From the NCBI GenBank assembly GCA_001655205.1, contig LPNZ01003216.1, positions 1-41,237 on the forward strand: DNA of 41,237 nt. The letters run 5' to 3'. Numbering within the stretch: the stretch's first letter is position 1; every line of letters begins with the position of its first letter. Shown here piece after piece: positions 1 through 12,448 of this stretch. The DNA is from Lenisia limosa (taxonomy: Eukaryota > Breviatea). The notes beneath the pieces were generated by a model that saw only the letters and a list, made by a program, of their open reading frames with translations, did no database searches and was not told the origin of the DNA. The translations under genes and the position numbers were made by a program.

Positions 1-1674
1 CCCTCTATGGTGGCGGGAGCAACCTGAAGAACGCGCTTGGCCATAATGATGGGGCACATGCTCACACTGCAATGGTGCGTCATATTGATGCACCGTTGTC
101 AGAATAGTTCCTCACATTCTGTTTGGATGTTATCTTCCTTTTAAAACAATATCTAAGCGGATTCAGTTTTTTTCACATCCACAGATTCTTCCCAATAGCA
201 TCCTACCTGATAGTGAAGTACCATTGAAGTTTGGGAGGGAGGGGAGGGAGCTCAAGGGATGGGGTACTCCCTTCATCACATTATAATTAGCCGTGCAATA
301 AAAAAATAATTGCAAAATTTTAAGTGTGACATAATGTAAAGACATTTCAATTTCAAATTTTGTCAACTACTTTCTTCAAATAAACGGAATCCTAATTATC
401 ATCAATATCCTTGAAAATGATGATGTGGAGGGCTTCGGTCAGGCCCACACTTTTATCCTTTCTGATATTTACATCTCCAATCAAGTTTGTTTTAACTCTT
501 CAGGTTTGGAGACGCACGTGGACGGTCGCTTCCAATTCTGTCAGGTGTGTTACCATAATATGCTGTCATTATGGTTTTGTATTCTATCACAGACGGATCG
601 TTTATTATACCAGAGGCCAAAAACGCGTTTATTCGAGGGGGTTATCAGTACTATGAATGCAAGACCAACTTCGACTCGACGTTCACCAAGGTTGCTACTG
701 AAATATATACATGTACATGTGATATATATATAGCAATGAGAAATAAAAAAAATAAGATTATATATGTATACATGTACATACATACCTATTATGATGTTTT
801 AATGCACAATCCTCAACAGGCATTGGATATTTACCATTTTAGATCAACTCAGTCGATATCAACGGCAAAATTGACCAATACGCCTGCAATTACGCAGGGT
901 GTTCCTTCCTTCTTGGTGAGTTGAATCTATGGGGAGTGTGCTTCGTTTGGAAAATGTCTTTGTAACCATTCAGATGATGGCAAAGTTTTTGCTTGCGGTA
1001 GAGAGGTGGGAAGGGGATGCCGACAGAAATCAGCTTCATCAGTACCTAACGATGTGTAGGTTTTCGGCTTCCTGGTCAATGGAACAGAGACCACTTCTAC
1101 GGTTGGTGGGGGATTGTTTGGCCAAAAGCATCCATGTCATATTCTTCAGAAACCGAAAGCATCCATGTAATTCTTCAGAAACCAGTTGATATTTCTGCCG
1201 CAGTTGGAGAGGTCGATCTCATCCAAACGTCCTTCGACTCAACCTTCTTCTTCAGACCTGTCGGAAGTAAGGGGGGGGGGGCATGGGGAAACTGCTGCTT
1301 GCGTNNNNNNNNNNNNNNNNNNNNNNNNNNNNNNNNNNNNNNNNNNNNNNNNNNNNNNNNNNNNNNNNNNNNNNNNNNNAGGTGACAACGCAAATGCCAA
1401 GTCTGAGTCACCTCTGGTTTCATTTATATTCTCAACCTGCAGTGTACGCCTCAGTTCGAGTGATCACCGGGGCTCCACCTTTTAACATGCAATTCCCCAT
1501 ATACGGTTGCACCCACAACCAGGCTCTCAATGAGGTATGCCGCGCTACTTCTCAACCTTCATGTTGCTCACCCTCGCCCAGGTATATTCTCTGAATGTCC
1601 CTGCTGGCCACCGCTTTAAATCAGCATCAGCTGAGAGGAACACTATTATTTTACACTCCTCTGTTGTGGACTAA
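1..1674 (+). CDS. RCC1-repeat-like protein, 5' end outside window
   Basis: Diverged RCC1-type beta-propeller repeats are read across small exons. Exon-like stretches lie at about 3-74 (LYGGGSNLKNALG), 185-235, 410-541, 592-690 (..YECKTNFDSTF), 842-920 (QYACNYAGCSFLLG), 972-1004 (DDGKVFACGRE), 1063-1110, 1178-1266 (..FDSTFFFRPVG), 1441-1532 and 1571-1674. The G-S-N-x-x-x-x-LG, C-x-F-L-L-x-DGKVFACG and H-T-F-I-L-S-D signatures are what RCC1 blades look like; the family assignment is inference from these motifs. RCC1-fold proteins serve as GTPase exchange factors or protein-binding scaffolds, and nothing here says which. A gap (1305-1379) interrupts one intron. The stop is uncertain: TAA at 1672-1674 closes the last good exon, but an extra exon ending at TAA 1911-1913 is possible. 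The start lies upstream of the window. Confidence 0.5.
285..392. repeat. Dispersed non-coding repeat, copy 1
   Basis: CGTGCAAT.., TTTCAATTTCAAATTTTGTC AACTA and CGGAATCCTAA occur in order. The same series occurs at 10426-10560, where it ends CGGAACCCTAA. It is likely a degraded mobile-element copy in an intron of the RCC1-like gene. Confidence 0.55.
1125..1184 (+). repeat. Tandem duplication spanning a 3' splice site
   Basis: Two units (1125-1155 and 1156-1184), each AAAGCATCCATGT..TTCTTCAGAAACC. Both carry TTCTTCAG followed by AAACC, so the likely acceptor of the exon starting at 1178 exists twice. Confidence 0.8.
1305..1379. other. Assembly gap
   Basis: Run of N shortly after G11 that follows donor GTAA in the RCC1-like gene. 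Confidence 1.
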
Positions 1675-1931
1675 ATGCCCATGTTTTGCCTTTAAAGTAT
1701 ATTATGTATTGTTCACTCACTTGATGGTCATCGATACATTACATAACACTCATTTAGTTCACATTCATAAAATAATACATACACATGAGCAGCTCACCCA
1801 ATCATCAAAATTTCGCTGGTTGTTTCAACGGAAGCAGTTTCGAACACTGCCATTTCAGCCTTCTGTGTGTTGGCGAAGTCGTTAACATTGTGTTTTCGCT
1901 CATCAATTTCTAAGTGTTTAAACAGGTTTAC

Positions 1932-4900
1932 TTAATCAGAAATCATTCTTGCTAGATTTTTAAGGAGCATAACAATGGCAGAGACCCCCCCCCCCCNNNN
2001 NNNNNNNNNNNNNNNNNNNNNNNNNNNNNNNNNNNNNNNNNNNNNNNNNNNNNNNNNNNNNNNNNNNNNNACACAGTGAGGACAACGGCAGATGCAAAGG
2101 TCTTCCCTAGGAAGATTACACACCATTGGCAAAACATTATTAATATTCTGAAATTGAGTTTACATACATTAATTGCACGCAGCTCTAAAATAATTCCCTA
2201 CCAAGTCCGGTAGCGTCATCCATAAAGTAGAAGGCAAACGACAAGGTCACAATTGATGAAATCGTGCAGGTGGTTTCCAATGCGTTTATCTGGACTGTCA
2301 ACCAACAGTCGAAACATACATGTGCCAGCAGGTAGGGCTTGCTTTCAACATGGACGCTGAAGAAGACCAAAAGAACGGACAAAGCTGCGAACAACTAGAA
2401 GGTTATCGCTTTTCACCCATTGGGATATTTCAGTTCACATGGATATTATATATTAGTATATGGGCTGCACTCTCGTACCTGAATATATGGGTTGGAGGCG
2501 AAGACTGTCAACGCTAGAGACAGTGAAAATGTCCTGAAACAGGCAACCTCCTCAAAGTAATAGCACTTGGGGGTGAACCTGAGGTACAGCGGCGAAAAGC
2601 TAAAGAGGTTACATCACACTAGTGCTTACGAGGCAAGAACCTGGTTGTCTTCATAGAGGTTGGATTGGTGCTTCCTCAAGATGATAAGGAAGATTATTGG
2701 AATAGCCAATACGCCAATAACAGTAACGACAACCGCCGGAACAAGAAGCTCCATATGCCTGCCAGAGTAGCACTCAATGCTCGGATCTGATAAATCAGGT
2801 GTCAGCACTGATACAAGAAGATATTCATGATAAAAGGTTCGAATGATATAACCCTCACCAGCATTGAGAAGGTACAGGTCGCCTGTCTTATCACAGGAGA
2901 AGAATGAAAGTACATGAAGAGAGATGGGCAAATAGGCTGCCATCAGGAAGATTATAGTGGCCCTCTTTCCCGCAAAGCTGAACGGTTATGTAATTTGCCA
3001 CAGTTCCATAATTCTCCAATATAGCGTTCTCTCAAAGTGACACTCTGGTATATGAAATGAATATAATCTGAGTTCACTTTGTGTGTTCAACTTCCCCATT
3101 TGGAGGAAATCTTCAGTGCCGCCTACATAGCAAAATGGGCATCAGCTGACTTGGACACCAAGACGCACAGAGCAATAACCACGAGGCAAACAGTAGGTAC
3201 CGCCAGTAGAATAAAGTACAAATTAAAGAAGCCAAGACCTTCTCCAATCCTGAAATGGTTAAGTTCAACATATCGTGTCATATTATTAGTCGTAAAAGAG
3301 ACAAAACAAACCCGCATTCAGCATGTGTGGCCTCCACTTTGAATAGGAAGAAGGAGAGAACCTGTCATTATGAGTATTATTTCAATGGTTTAACCGCCAC
3401 CAAGGTATCTGATTTCCGTATACCGTAAATACACTTCGCAGCTCTGTTGGCCAGTTCACATCAAAAGTACCATAAAGTGCTGTAACCTAGAGTGAGTGAG
3501 CGTTTGATAGAATTATTTTTTCAATATCCACGTAACAAACCTGTATGAACTGAAAAAGCACCCTAATAGCCGCGCCGCGCGATGTGGAGGCATCAGCACC
3601 CCATGACATGATAAACAGAATGACCATCATGAGCGAGATGATAACAATGCTAAGGTAGGGCAGAAGATGCGCCAACGTGTTGCATTTCTATGGAGTCACA
3701 AGGATAATCATAGCTCTGTACTTACCTTGCATTCACCGGAGTCCCTGTACCAGCCGTCAACACACTTGCCGCAGACAAGACCATCGTAGCCTTCAGCACA
3801 CTGCGAACCGCCCAAACATGACGCTCTGCATGCCGTTAGGACCAACAAGGATATGAGTACTATTTCATGCTATGAGTATTTGAGACGACAACCAAAGAGC
3901 CTACTCCTTTGCTGGACACTGTATGAAAGTGTCCTGAGAGGTAAAATAGCCAGCGTCAGCCTCGGGCTTAGCCGTTCCTCCCGCACAAACTCCACCTAAA
4001 GGATCAGTACATGCTTCATCGTAGCATTGACCAAAAAAGTAAAGTCATATGTTCATATCGAATCCCTCATACCAGTGGGGCACGTGACACACACTCCTGC
4101 AGTACTACAGCGTAAGAGTCAACCAATGACAAAGCGAACATGTACCCACATACTTCCTATAACTACCTTGTTGACACATACAGCTGTCAACAGATACAGA
4201 GCCAATTGATTCTGTTTCGGTGAGTTCTGGACACTCTTTGCACGTCAATGCTGAAGTGTTAAAAGAGACTGTTTAGCAGGCAATCTGGTGAAAACCCTAC
4301 TGAGTATACATATCATACTCAGACATTTTGGCTGTTAGAGTGTTAGTCAAGGAAAGAAACTGCCTCATAAATTTTAATCCATCATACACGACATTTCATC
4401 TTGATAGAAGTTCACAGGGCACCTGACACACTTGTCTAACCCAAAGTCGAAAGAGCTTCCAGCGCTACACACACAGTCGCTTTTCCTAATAGTTATTCTA
4501 GTTATGCTGTTCACAACAGTTATAATTCAGCCCAAAGCCCTAGTACGGATCAGAAGAGAACTCTAGTTCAGCGTTTTCCGGACAGACACAGTCAGTAAAG
4601 TTAGTAGCGCCGACGTTGAGAGTGGTGGCCCCAGAACTGCACATTTCACATACCTGTGAGGTGAGGTGAATATATGTATGTAACCCAGGATGTTGTAAGA
4701 ATCAGGTTTGTTGGGATGTCGCTGATACATTTCCAAAATGCACCATTGAAATATCAAAAAAGAAAGAAGCTCATACCGAATTTGATGTCTCGGATTTGTA
4801 CTGACCCAAAGAACATGGAGCACAGCCGGCTGAAAGTGATACACGTAGGGCGTCACTCCAGCACAAAAAAATATCTGTGAACTATCGAAATATATGATAT

Positions 4901-7900
4901 AGTATAATATATATTAAGAAATTCTATCTGGATCGGAGTGAATCCCTGGTTGCAAAGCAATGTACGCATAGTTGTATGCACAATACCAACTTGAGCTGTC
5001 TTCGGAAGAGCTGTAGCCGGGGATACACACACAGTTATTGTCTTTGTCGTGTACCTTATTGGCACCACATTCGACACATTGTCGGTCAACTATGGGAGCA
5101 CCGGTTCTGCAAGAGTAACCGAATATCCGCTTTATGGACAAAAATGGACCCTGACATACCTGCATGCACAGACATTCGGTGTAGCTGTGGGTTCTGAACC
5201 CTCTGGGCAGGTGCAGTTCTGAGCAAGTGTGGACCCCCGACTAAAATGTCAGTCATATATAAAGTCATATGAAATGACGATAACATACTATAGTAGTATA
5301 ATAGAGTATATAGATAGCATATAATATGATATAATGACATATTATGCTAAATTTACCAGAATACTGCCTTGTTACCTTGAATACAGGTTACCCGGACATG
5401 GTAAACACTGCTCGTCTCCAGAATTTGTCTTATAAGTTCCCTCAGCACAAGCGGTACAACTGCCGTCAGCTGCTACCGTATATCCTAACAGGTAAGTGAG
5501 TATCAAGTGAACACTAGGTATGACTAGAACCCATACACGCTGTTGGAGTACTAATATTCGCTCTTTCAATAATACTGACATTCCTACCAGGATTACAGAC
5601 ACACTCGTTTCCAAGTCCAGCAGTAGATCCCGAATGTGAGCCACAAGCCCTTGACGGTGAGGCCTGGTAGCAACAACGAAACAAATGATGTGTTGAACAT
5701 GCCTGCCCCACCTGCAGCGCTGTTCAAATAGTTCAGTGTTGATAGGGCAGCGACAGAGAGTTGTTGCTCCTTGGAAGATAAAAATTTGACCAAAAACATT
5801 GACCGAGGGTATTTGAATGTTCCCTTTACCGTCTAAATACTCCTCAAATGTGTCAAGACATCTGCATTTGCCTAAAGTGTCAGGAATTGCAAATGAAAAC
5901 AATCACAAACGAGAAACACGCCTTGTTCCCACTTATTGACATTGAGGCTTTGGGTGAGGCCATGTAGGGACTTGGACAACTCGTACAAAGCTGAAAATGT
6001 CACATTACATATGTTTTGGTACAAAATTCTGGGGAGGCATGCTGTAAGCTGTCTGCACAGAGCTGTAAGGCAAATGATTGGGTGAATTGATATTATACTA
6101 TAATCCAATATCTCTTATAAGAACGGCTTCAGCCAGATACAGCCTTTTAGTCCTCATCCCTATAATATACTAATAGTATAGCCACATGTATATGTTACAC
6201 TTCAGCCAACTTCAACACCTGTAAGATACTCATTAGCAAAGCTGCCAGTTTTGTATGTGTTTGCCGGGCATTCAGTGCATCCTAAATGTAAGCTACATGT
6301 ACTTACTTATATGTTATCTTACCGGGTAAACTAGAGTCCAAATATTGGCCACTGTCACATGCACACATCCCTTCAACTTCAATAAGGCCCCCTGATTGTC
6401 AGCTCAGTGTTACTGTGGTTATCTCTAACCAGTGAACATCGTGGAGCAAGGTTCAGCTGTTACTGTCATGAACTAAAGAAAATGTAAAACATCATGTACA
6501 TATTAAGATTGAATACTTTGAAAATCAGAAACACTCACGTTTTCAACTGACTCTATTGAGAGGTCAAAAGAGAGTAACGTAACCTGAAAAGTAACACAGA
6601 AAGAGTCGAAGGTAATCTACGTTATACTGGACGCCTTGTTTCAAAAGCACGGAAAAGGACAATTCAGCTGAACCAGTTGCGGCGACACACGAAGACAACC
6701 CCACGCCGGACTATGGTGATGAGTGGGCAGGGATGGGGGGTCTTACCCAGTAAGGTTCAGGTGAGAAGGCTAAAGACACAGAACAAGTGCCATTTACGTC
6801 CAGAGAGTCGAATTGCGACTACAAGGGTGAGTAATATCAAAGTAAAGATCATAACTTCGAGTTTAGATTGATTGCGATTCCGCAGCAAGTTAAATATACT
6901 GATCGCCAACCTGTACAACGGGACTGGCGACAACACCCAAGTAGTCCAGAGTGGAAGGTGGCAGTGCAGTAATCTAATATGTCAGATAACCACTACGGCT
7001 CGGAAAAAGACTGAATTTCTCGATTAATCCTCGAAAACTATCGACATTTTACTGGTCTTTTTCAAACTAAAGTGAAGCCCAAGTAAACACAAAGTCGCCG
7101 TCATACCTTTAGGTCACGCTTCTTGTAGGTGTAGACGGTTTGGACGCCTGAAAATAATCTGCAGTCATTGGAGAAGCTCAAAGTGCGCTGGGTCATCCGA
7201 ATGGGGGAAGTAATCTGAAAGAGTGCGGCGTTTGGTGTAATAACCTACAAGAATAAATTGCTGATGCTGAAGCCAAGAACAAAAAGCAACTCAACACCCC
7301 CATACGGTGACATCAGAAACAACGCCGTCTAAAATGACACAGGAGTCTTCAGACTTATAGAAATGCTCTCCATGGAGTGTCAGTGTTACTGTGCCGTTCA
7401 GAGGGGCCTCCGCAGTTGCGGGAGTAATCGCACTGAACAAATGAAAACAATGATAAAGGAATGAACAAAAACGTTTCGATGACACCCACGTCAAGATTGG
7501 CACCTCAGTGTAAGTCATTGTTGTCGCCAATACGGGTACGTCCAAATCGGTGACAACGTTGAAGGTGTAAGACGAAAGGGCCTCTCCGACTGGGAGAACA
7601 ATCATGGTCTCAATAATGCCTGGAGATTCTTGTATAATGGCGGTGTTGAAGCGATACACTGGACTGTCGGTACTCTGATACACCTCAACAATGAGAATTG
7701 GCAACAATGACGCTTTAACCGTGAGAAGCCTCAGCACTGTGCCATTGGTGAAGGCATGGCTCGGCGAGAACTCGAATAGAGCGCCTTCTTCAACAATAAG
7801 TGTGATGTTGTTGCTGTTAAGCAGGGTTGTGGATGCGTGGAAAGAGATTTCGGCAGCCCCAGCAGCAATTTCAGTGACAATGTGGCAGGTGGCAGTATTG

Positions 7901-10900
7901 GCCGTGAATGTGGCGTTGAAGGTACGGTCATTGAGATAACACTGAATGTTAGTTTTCTCTAGTTGCACGATATGAAAAGAAACCACAACCACTCACCCTC
8001 GGATTCGGGTCTGTCATTACTGCCGTGAGGTCACCTGAGGAACAGACAATATCAATAGACCCCGAGGTTGAGAGTGAGTTAGTTGAACAGTCCATGACGA
8101 CAGGGGTAAACACAGGTGCAGGGGCTGTGAGGGTGTCAAACTGAGTCAGCATACACGCCGATAAAGCATTGAATAATATCACCCCCTACTGTAAGTGACG
8201 AAATAGGAGTCAGAAAGCATGGCTGTGGCATCTTCAACAAAGCCGGATATGTTTGTCTCATACCACTCCCCAAACTGACTTTCGAGGAAGTGGCCTCGTT
8301 CTACAACCGTTTCAACAATTCATGGTTGCAAACACATTAATATCGTACCTAATTACTACGATCAGGAATATCATTATACTATGAGAGATAATGACATTTA
8401 ATTCGCTCTTATATCTTTTTCTTATCACAAGACAAAACGTACCAGTTAGGATGAAGGAATGGAACTCATGGTGCTGATGCCCCACTCTGTTTGGCCGCCC
8501 CGCTGCAGCCGGAAGTTCCGGGTAATAGTCCCAAAAAGGAAGGTACAGGCCCGTTTCTGCAGAATTAAGAGATTTTTAATAAATATGAACCAACCTGACA
8601 TGAGTCCGATACTCGACTGATCATCGGGAGAGTTTTTGAAGGAAAATAAGTCAGTCCTAGTCGTTATAACATGTTTGATGTTAAAGCGCACGAAATGGAA
8701 CGCAAAATAAGGATTGATGTTCGCAAACCATTTGGTGTCTGTAAGAACTTCAGTGGGTTCCATGAATGTGTCACTGAATGCGTATCCTTGAGCGAAAGTG
8801 TTACCAGATTCTAAATTTGTGTCAGCTTCTTTATGTGTTGTTTCCCTAAGATAGATAAGGATTTAATAACCAATAAGCTGTTATGCTTAAATAAACAATG
8901 TGGGTATTTGGTGCCTGAATTAACCCACCGGTGAGGTACATTGCAGCGTATTCGGAGGAACTGATCGCATAAGTGTCGATCTGGAGAAGTGAAGAAGCAA
9001 AACCAGCCAACCTTCTGGCTGCCGAAGTCTGACTGCTCCACCAGAGACATGCCGTTGATCTCAACAACGTCCGACCCGAATAAGGACGAGTCCCAATTGG
9101 CATTCAGTCCGCACACCCAGAGCTGGCTGTTTTCTGCAAGGTTATGTGTGAGCCATAGACGAGTGCTCTGAATCACATTGAAAACAGATTGCAATAGGAA
9201 TAAAAGACCATACCAAGTAAGAGAGTGATATATTGAAAGCCAGCAGGAAAGGAGTTGTACACACCAACAATCGGTGAACCAAGCTAAAGTGTGAAGAACC
9301 ATCATAACACAAGAATGATAAACCCACTTCAACATTTGTCACAGTATCAATAGTAGGGCCACTGTCATGGCACGGACTGTCGTAGAACACAGCTGACCCA
9401 TCCTCTGTAATGTTAAATAGGAACATTTCTCAGTGTCCTCACTGTAATGAATGTAGTTCTTGTGGAGATTTGCAATTGTTGATGGGTCTGCCTAAAACGT
9501 CAGTAACTATAGTTATCAGGGGTACCAGCACGGTGGTGATGAACTCACCGCCAAAACATCAGTCAAGAGAGCTGCATTCACATCAGCATGGATTCCTTTG
9601 GTCACATCATCTTCTATATCAAAGTAAGATAGAAGTTACAGAAAAGCAATCCAGAAGAGTCAACATACCGCAAATATAGCCAAAGTTGGGGAAAGCCAGT
9701 TTTGGCTTTGAGGCGCCACAAGGAGACGGCGAAAGGCCAAATCGACGTACTGGTGCAAGAGTGTTCCACCACATCACTTTGCCCGCATCTAAACGGTGGG
9801 TTTAATGAATACAGTTGTAGTGTGACAATGCACTCCAGCTGGAGAAGCAATAAAAACGGTCAAATTGTAGAGGGTTTTATTGTGAAGGGGATTAGTGTTG
9901 ATGTTGATGTGACTGTGGGTAGATGCTATTTGACTAGACACCATCCTACCAGTCAAGCCCCTAAAGGTCAAAGTCGTCCCAAACAGCTGCGTTGCTAACT
10001 GAATAGTCACAAGCCAAACTTCACTTCAGAAAGAAAAAAACAGGGCCAACAGCTCGCCAATTCTGTAAATCAACGTTAATTGAATTTTATTTTGCCTTCT
10101 TGTTGAATATCATTCCGATTCGCAATAATTGACACGTATCATCAAAAAAATTACATACAGTAACAAAACTCTCCCCTGTCGGTGCAACAACGTTACTGAG
10201 GTCGGGTATGGAAGAGGCTCCGTAGCTGTTTATCAGCGTCAAACTGCCGGCTGAAGTGTCAATGACGAAACTGTAGTATGCATCATACCATTACTAACAA
10301 CGGTATGCTGGACTTTATCTAAGTCGACAAAGCCTGCTGGGAGGATTTGCTTGATATGATTCACGTAAATCTCCCCATCATCCCCTGCATCAATTAAAAA
10401 CAGATAAGCATCAAAAAAAAATAGGGCTTCGTGCAATTGTAAACTTAATTCCAAAATATGAAGTCGGACATATTGTAACGAGAACCCTATTACTGACACT
10501 TTAATTTCAAATTTTGTCAACTATTGCCTTAAAAAAATTTAACTGTACGGAACCCTAAAAAAAGGAAGTCTCATCCCACCTCTCATGACGGACTTGTCGA
10601 TATTCCAACTCGAAATGGAAGACACATAGCACTCAACCGGTGTTGCAGGGCCAGAAGTTGTTTTGTGAGCATAAAACGTGCTAGGGTTTTGAATAGAGCT
10701 TCTGTGGTACATCGAATCTCCTAAGTAATGTAAATTATAACAGCCATTTAAAGCGAATGGACTATCACGAGGTATTGTAAGTCGTTTCTTAGTATTTGGG
10801 AAACCAACAACCTTGGGAGAAAACATAAAGGGCATTCGAATAAGACGTAATGCATGATGGTGTGTAGCCAAGGTCGTACTAGACAATTAGTGATAAAAAA

Positions 10901-11880
10901 AACACCAACTTCAGTGTAGCCAGAACTGCCTAAAACGTAGATCTTTCCGGTACCTAATTCATAAGGGAATGATGTTGTTATGTAGAGAACTAGTGGGGAT
11001 GATAACATTATTATTTCACAACACTATTCCACCCTCACTTGAATTGATACCAGCAAGTCCATTGAAAAACGTCAAGCCTGCGGGGATCTTCAGGGTCAGT
11101 CAGGTAAGAATTGAAACAATCACAAAGTCAGGAGTGGTTGATCATCAAAGAAATAACCTCCCTTACCACAGCATTCTCAGCCGTTAAAAGAGGATTCGAG
11201 TTCAGATCAAAAATTAGGTTATCATCTAAAGCCGTAAACAAATGAATAAAACATAACTAAACTCCATCCGTGATCTGTTGTGACTGAACTTGTATAAGCA
11301 TACCAGATTCAACGAACATCTTATCCCGGAGGCAGTGAAACTAAACATGTCAGCAACCAACAAACACCTGTCACAAAAGAACCCTTTCGCGTACTTTAAT
11401 ATACTTTTTTGGAATAGTTGATGGAGTTGTTACGGAATGGATTTGGCCGTATCCGTCGAATCGATATAGATTATCCGTTGCCTTGTCTACATTTGCCCAT
11501 TAACACGAGAAATACTGAAGAGAGTATTATTGTTACTCTAAAGAGAGTACAGAAAACAGCTATTGGCCCACCAGTTATCAAATAAGACGAGTACTGGCAA
11601 TGGCACATAGAGGTGACTGTTCCCTCCGCTCCAAGAAACTGGGTGGAGGTGGTAACACTATTTGCCCCTTTGTCAAAAAAATTATGTTTGCAGGTTGTGA
11701 AGAGTGAATCTTTAAGCATCACCAACTTCTTGAGGAACAAAAGAGAGCAGCAAAAAGCAAGACCATACCCCCTCCCACCTCAGTATCAACGATTTCCATG
11801 GTTGCGTCCAGAATGGGCGTCAAGGTCGAGATGAGTCCCTCAAGGTTGCCTCCTGCCACTGCCTCCAAGCCTGATGCAGA
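1932..11880 (-). CDS. GCC2/GCC3 and EGF-like multi-pass receptor-like protein (minus paralogue)
   Basis: Large multi-exon gene on the minus strand. From the N-terminal side, exon-like blocks include 11793-11876, 11583-11735, 11172-11230, 10583-10725, 10298-10389, 9797-10000, 9270-9400, 9030-9150, 8605-8800, 7990-8170, 7510-7950 and 7295-7435. The last reads like an IPT/TIG domain (ITPATAEAPLNGTVTLTL..). Cys-rich GCC2/GCC3 repeats follow at about 6480-4070, for example CTECPANTYKTGS, CTACAEGTYKTNSGDEQC and CAPCSLGQYKSE. Then come IQCPAKE (about 3910-3988), an EGF-like exon (3726-3832) and a membrane region: TM1 in 3541-3690, WP motif VNWPTEL (3423-3486), further TMs at 3130-3250, 2860-2980, 2640-2810 and 2482-2599, and the end at TAA 1932-1934. 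Gap 1997-2070 removes the last TM. The architecture suggests a surface receptor or channel-like protein of a widespread protist family; the function is unknown. The start is unresolved near 11.9-12.0 kb. Confidence 0.7.
1997..2070. other. Assembly gap
   Basis: N run adjoining C12 (1985-1996). It removes the last membrane exon of the minus receptor gene. Confidence 1.
3722..3854 (-). repeat. Near-identical paralogue tract, copy 1
   Basis: The reverse complement matches 21670-21802 with 7 differences in 133 nt by my count. The tract covers about 29 nt of the upstream intron end (..ATATCCTT..GGCATGCAG), the whole EGF-like exon (CRASCLGGSQCAEG..) and the first bases of the next donor. Neighbouring exons of the two genes align only at protein level. 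Confidence 0.9.
6119..6141 (+). repeat. 23-bp dispersed repeat, copy 1
   Basis: AAGAACGGCTTCAGCCAGAT followed by ACA, identical to 13141-13163. The core GGCTTCAGCC can fold on itself. AT-rich sequence flanks both copies. Confidence 0.8.
6994..7082 (-). mobile_element. hAT-like MITE, family A copy 1 (degraded)
   Basis: The right end AAGTGAAGCCC and the core GACTGAATTTCTCGATTAAT and CGAAAACTATCGA match, in reverse orientation, the other three copies. The left terminus is diverged. It lies in an intron of the minus-strand receptor gene, between blocks near 7135 and 6700. Confidence 0.7.
10426..10560. repeat. Dispersed non-coding repeat, copy 2
   Basis: It runs from AGGGCTTCGTGCAATTG to TTTAATTTCAAATTTTGTCA ACTA and CGGAACCCTAA. 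The ends AGGGCTTCG and CGGAACCCT are weak inverted repeats of each other. It lies in an intron of the minus-strand receptor gene. Confidence 0.55.
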
Positions 11881-12448
11881 GTGTTATAGTCTTTCAAGAT
11901 ATGCGTCAAGCAAAAGAAAAGAGGAAAGCGGTGGAGGAAGAATTTTATGATCGAACAAGGCGCATATCCACTTCCCTACCATTTGTAAGCGAAACCAGGC
12001 TGAGAAGAACCCATAGGGTAACTACTGTAAGAGTTATGTCCATCCCCAAGACTCAGATTGCACAATGCTCGTTTAGTTGCATATATCTAACACTGCTAAA
12101 TTATTTAAGTCCAATCCCTTTGAAAAAGTGAATAAACGCGGCCCCGCCCATTTAACCGCCAACTTATCCGACTCCCCTTTTTCACACTATCCGCCACCTT
12201 CCGCCTCTCCTCAAGCCTTTTCCCGCGGCAACTGATCATAGAATTGTGAACCGTCGATTAAGTGCGTGAAAGGAGGGAAACACGCAGTATTATGCTGAGT
12301 CACTGAGTCATTCCTCTCCTGCTGATCATTCCGTGTCTGTTCAAGGTGAACTCCGTTACATTGTCAATGAATACAGGGTCTCACAAGAGAGAAAATAATA
12401 TAAAATAAGAAGTGGCCAGCAGGAAGCGAGAGTAAGCTCCAGTTCAAA
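11881..12448. promoter_or_regulatory. Shared intergenic region between divergent paralogues
   Basis: This interval separates the N-terminal ends of the two head-to-head receptor-like genes. It contains a GC-rich patch (GGCCCCGCCC near 12140) and C-rich pyrimidine tracts, but no convincing TATA element. Part of it may be 5' UTR or a first exon of the minus gene, for example the ATG at about 12012-12014 on the minus strand followed by a short open stretch. Its role as a bidirectional promoter is inferred only from gene orientation. Confidence 0.4.

Noticed and set aside
163-366. Minus-strand open frames starting MTKFEI at 366 and again at 10520
   Set aside because: They are the translated shadow of a dispersed AT-rich repeat; no exon context or protein-like composition.
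1790-1913. Terminal exon of the RCC1-like gene ending 18 nt from the convergent receptor stop
   Set aside because: Several frames are open here and the TAA at 1672-1674 already closes a good exon, so the very short spacing is not claimed.
10884-10914. A 31-nt intron in the minus receptor gene
   Set aside because: A donor GTACCGG further upstream gives an ordinary intron of about 80 nt. The sequence alone cannot choose, so I make no tiny-intron claim.
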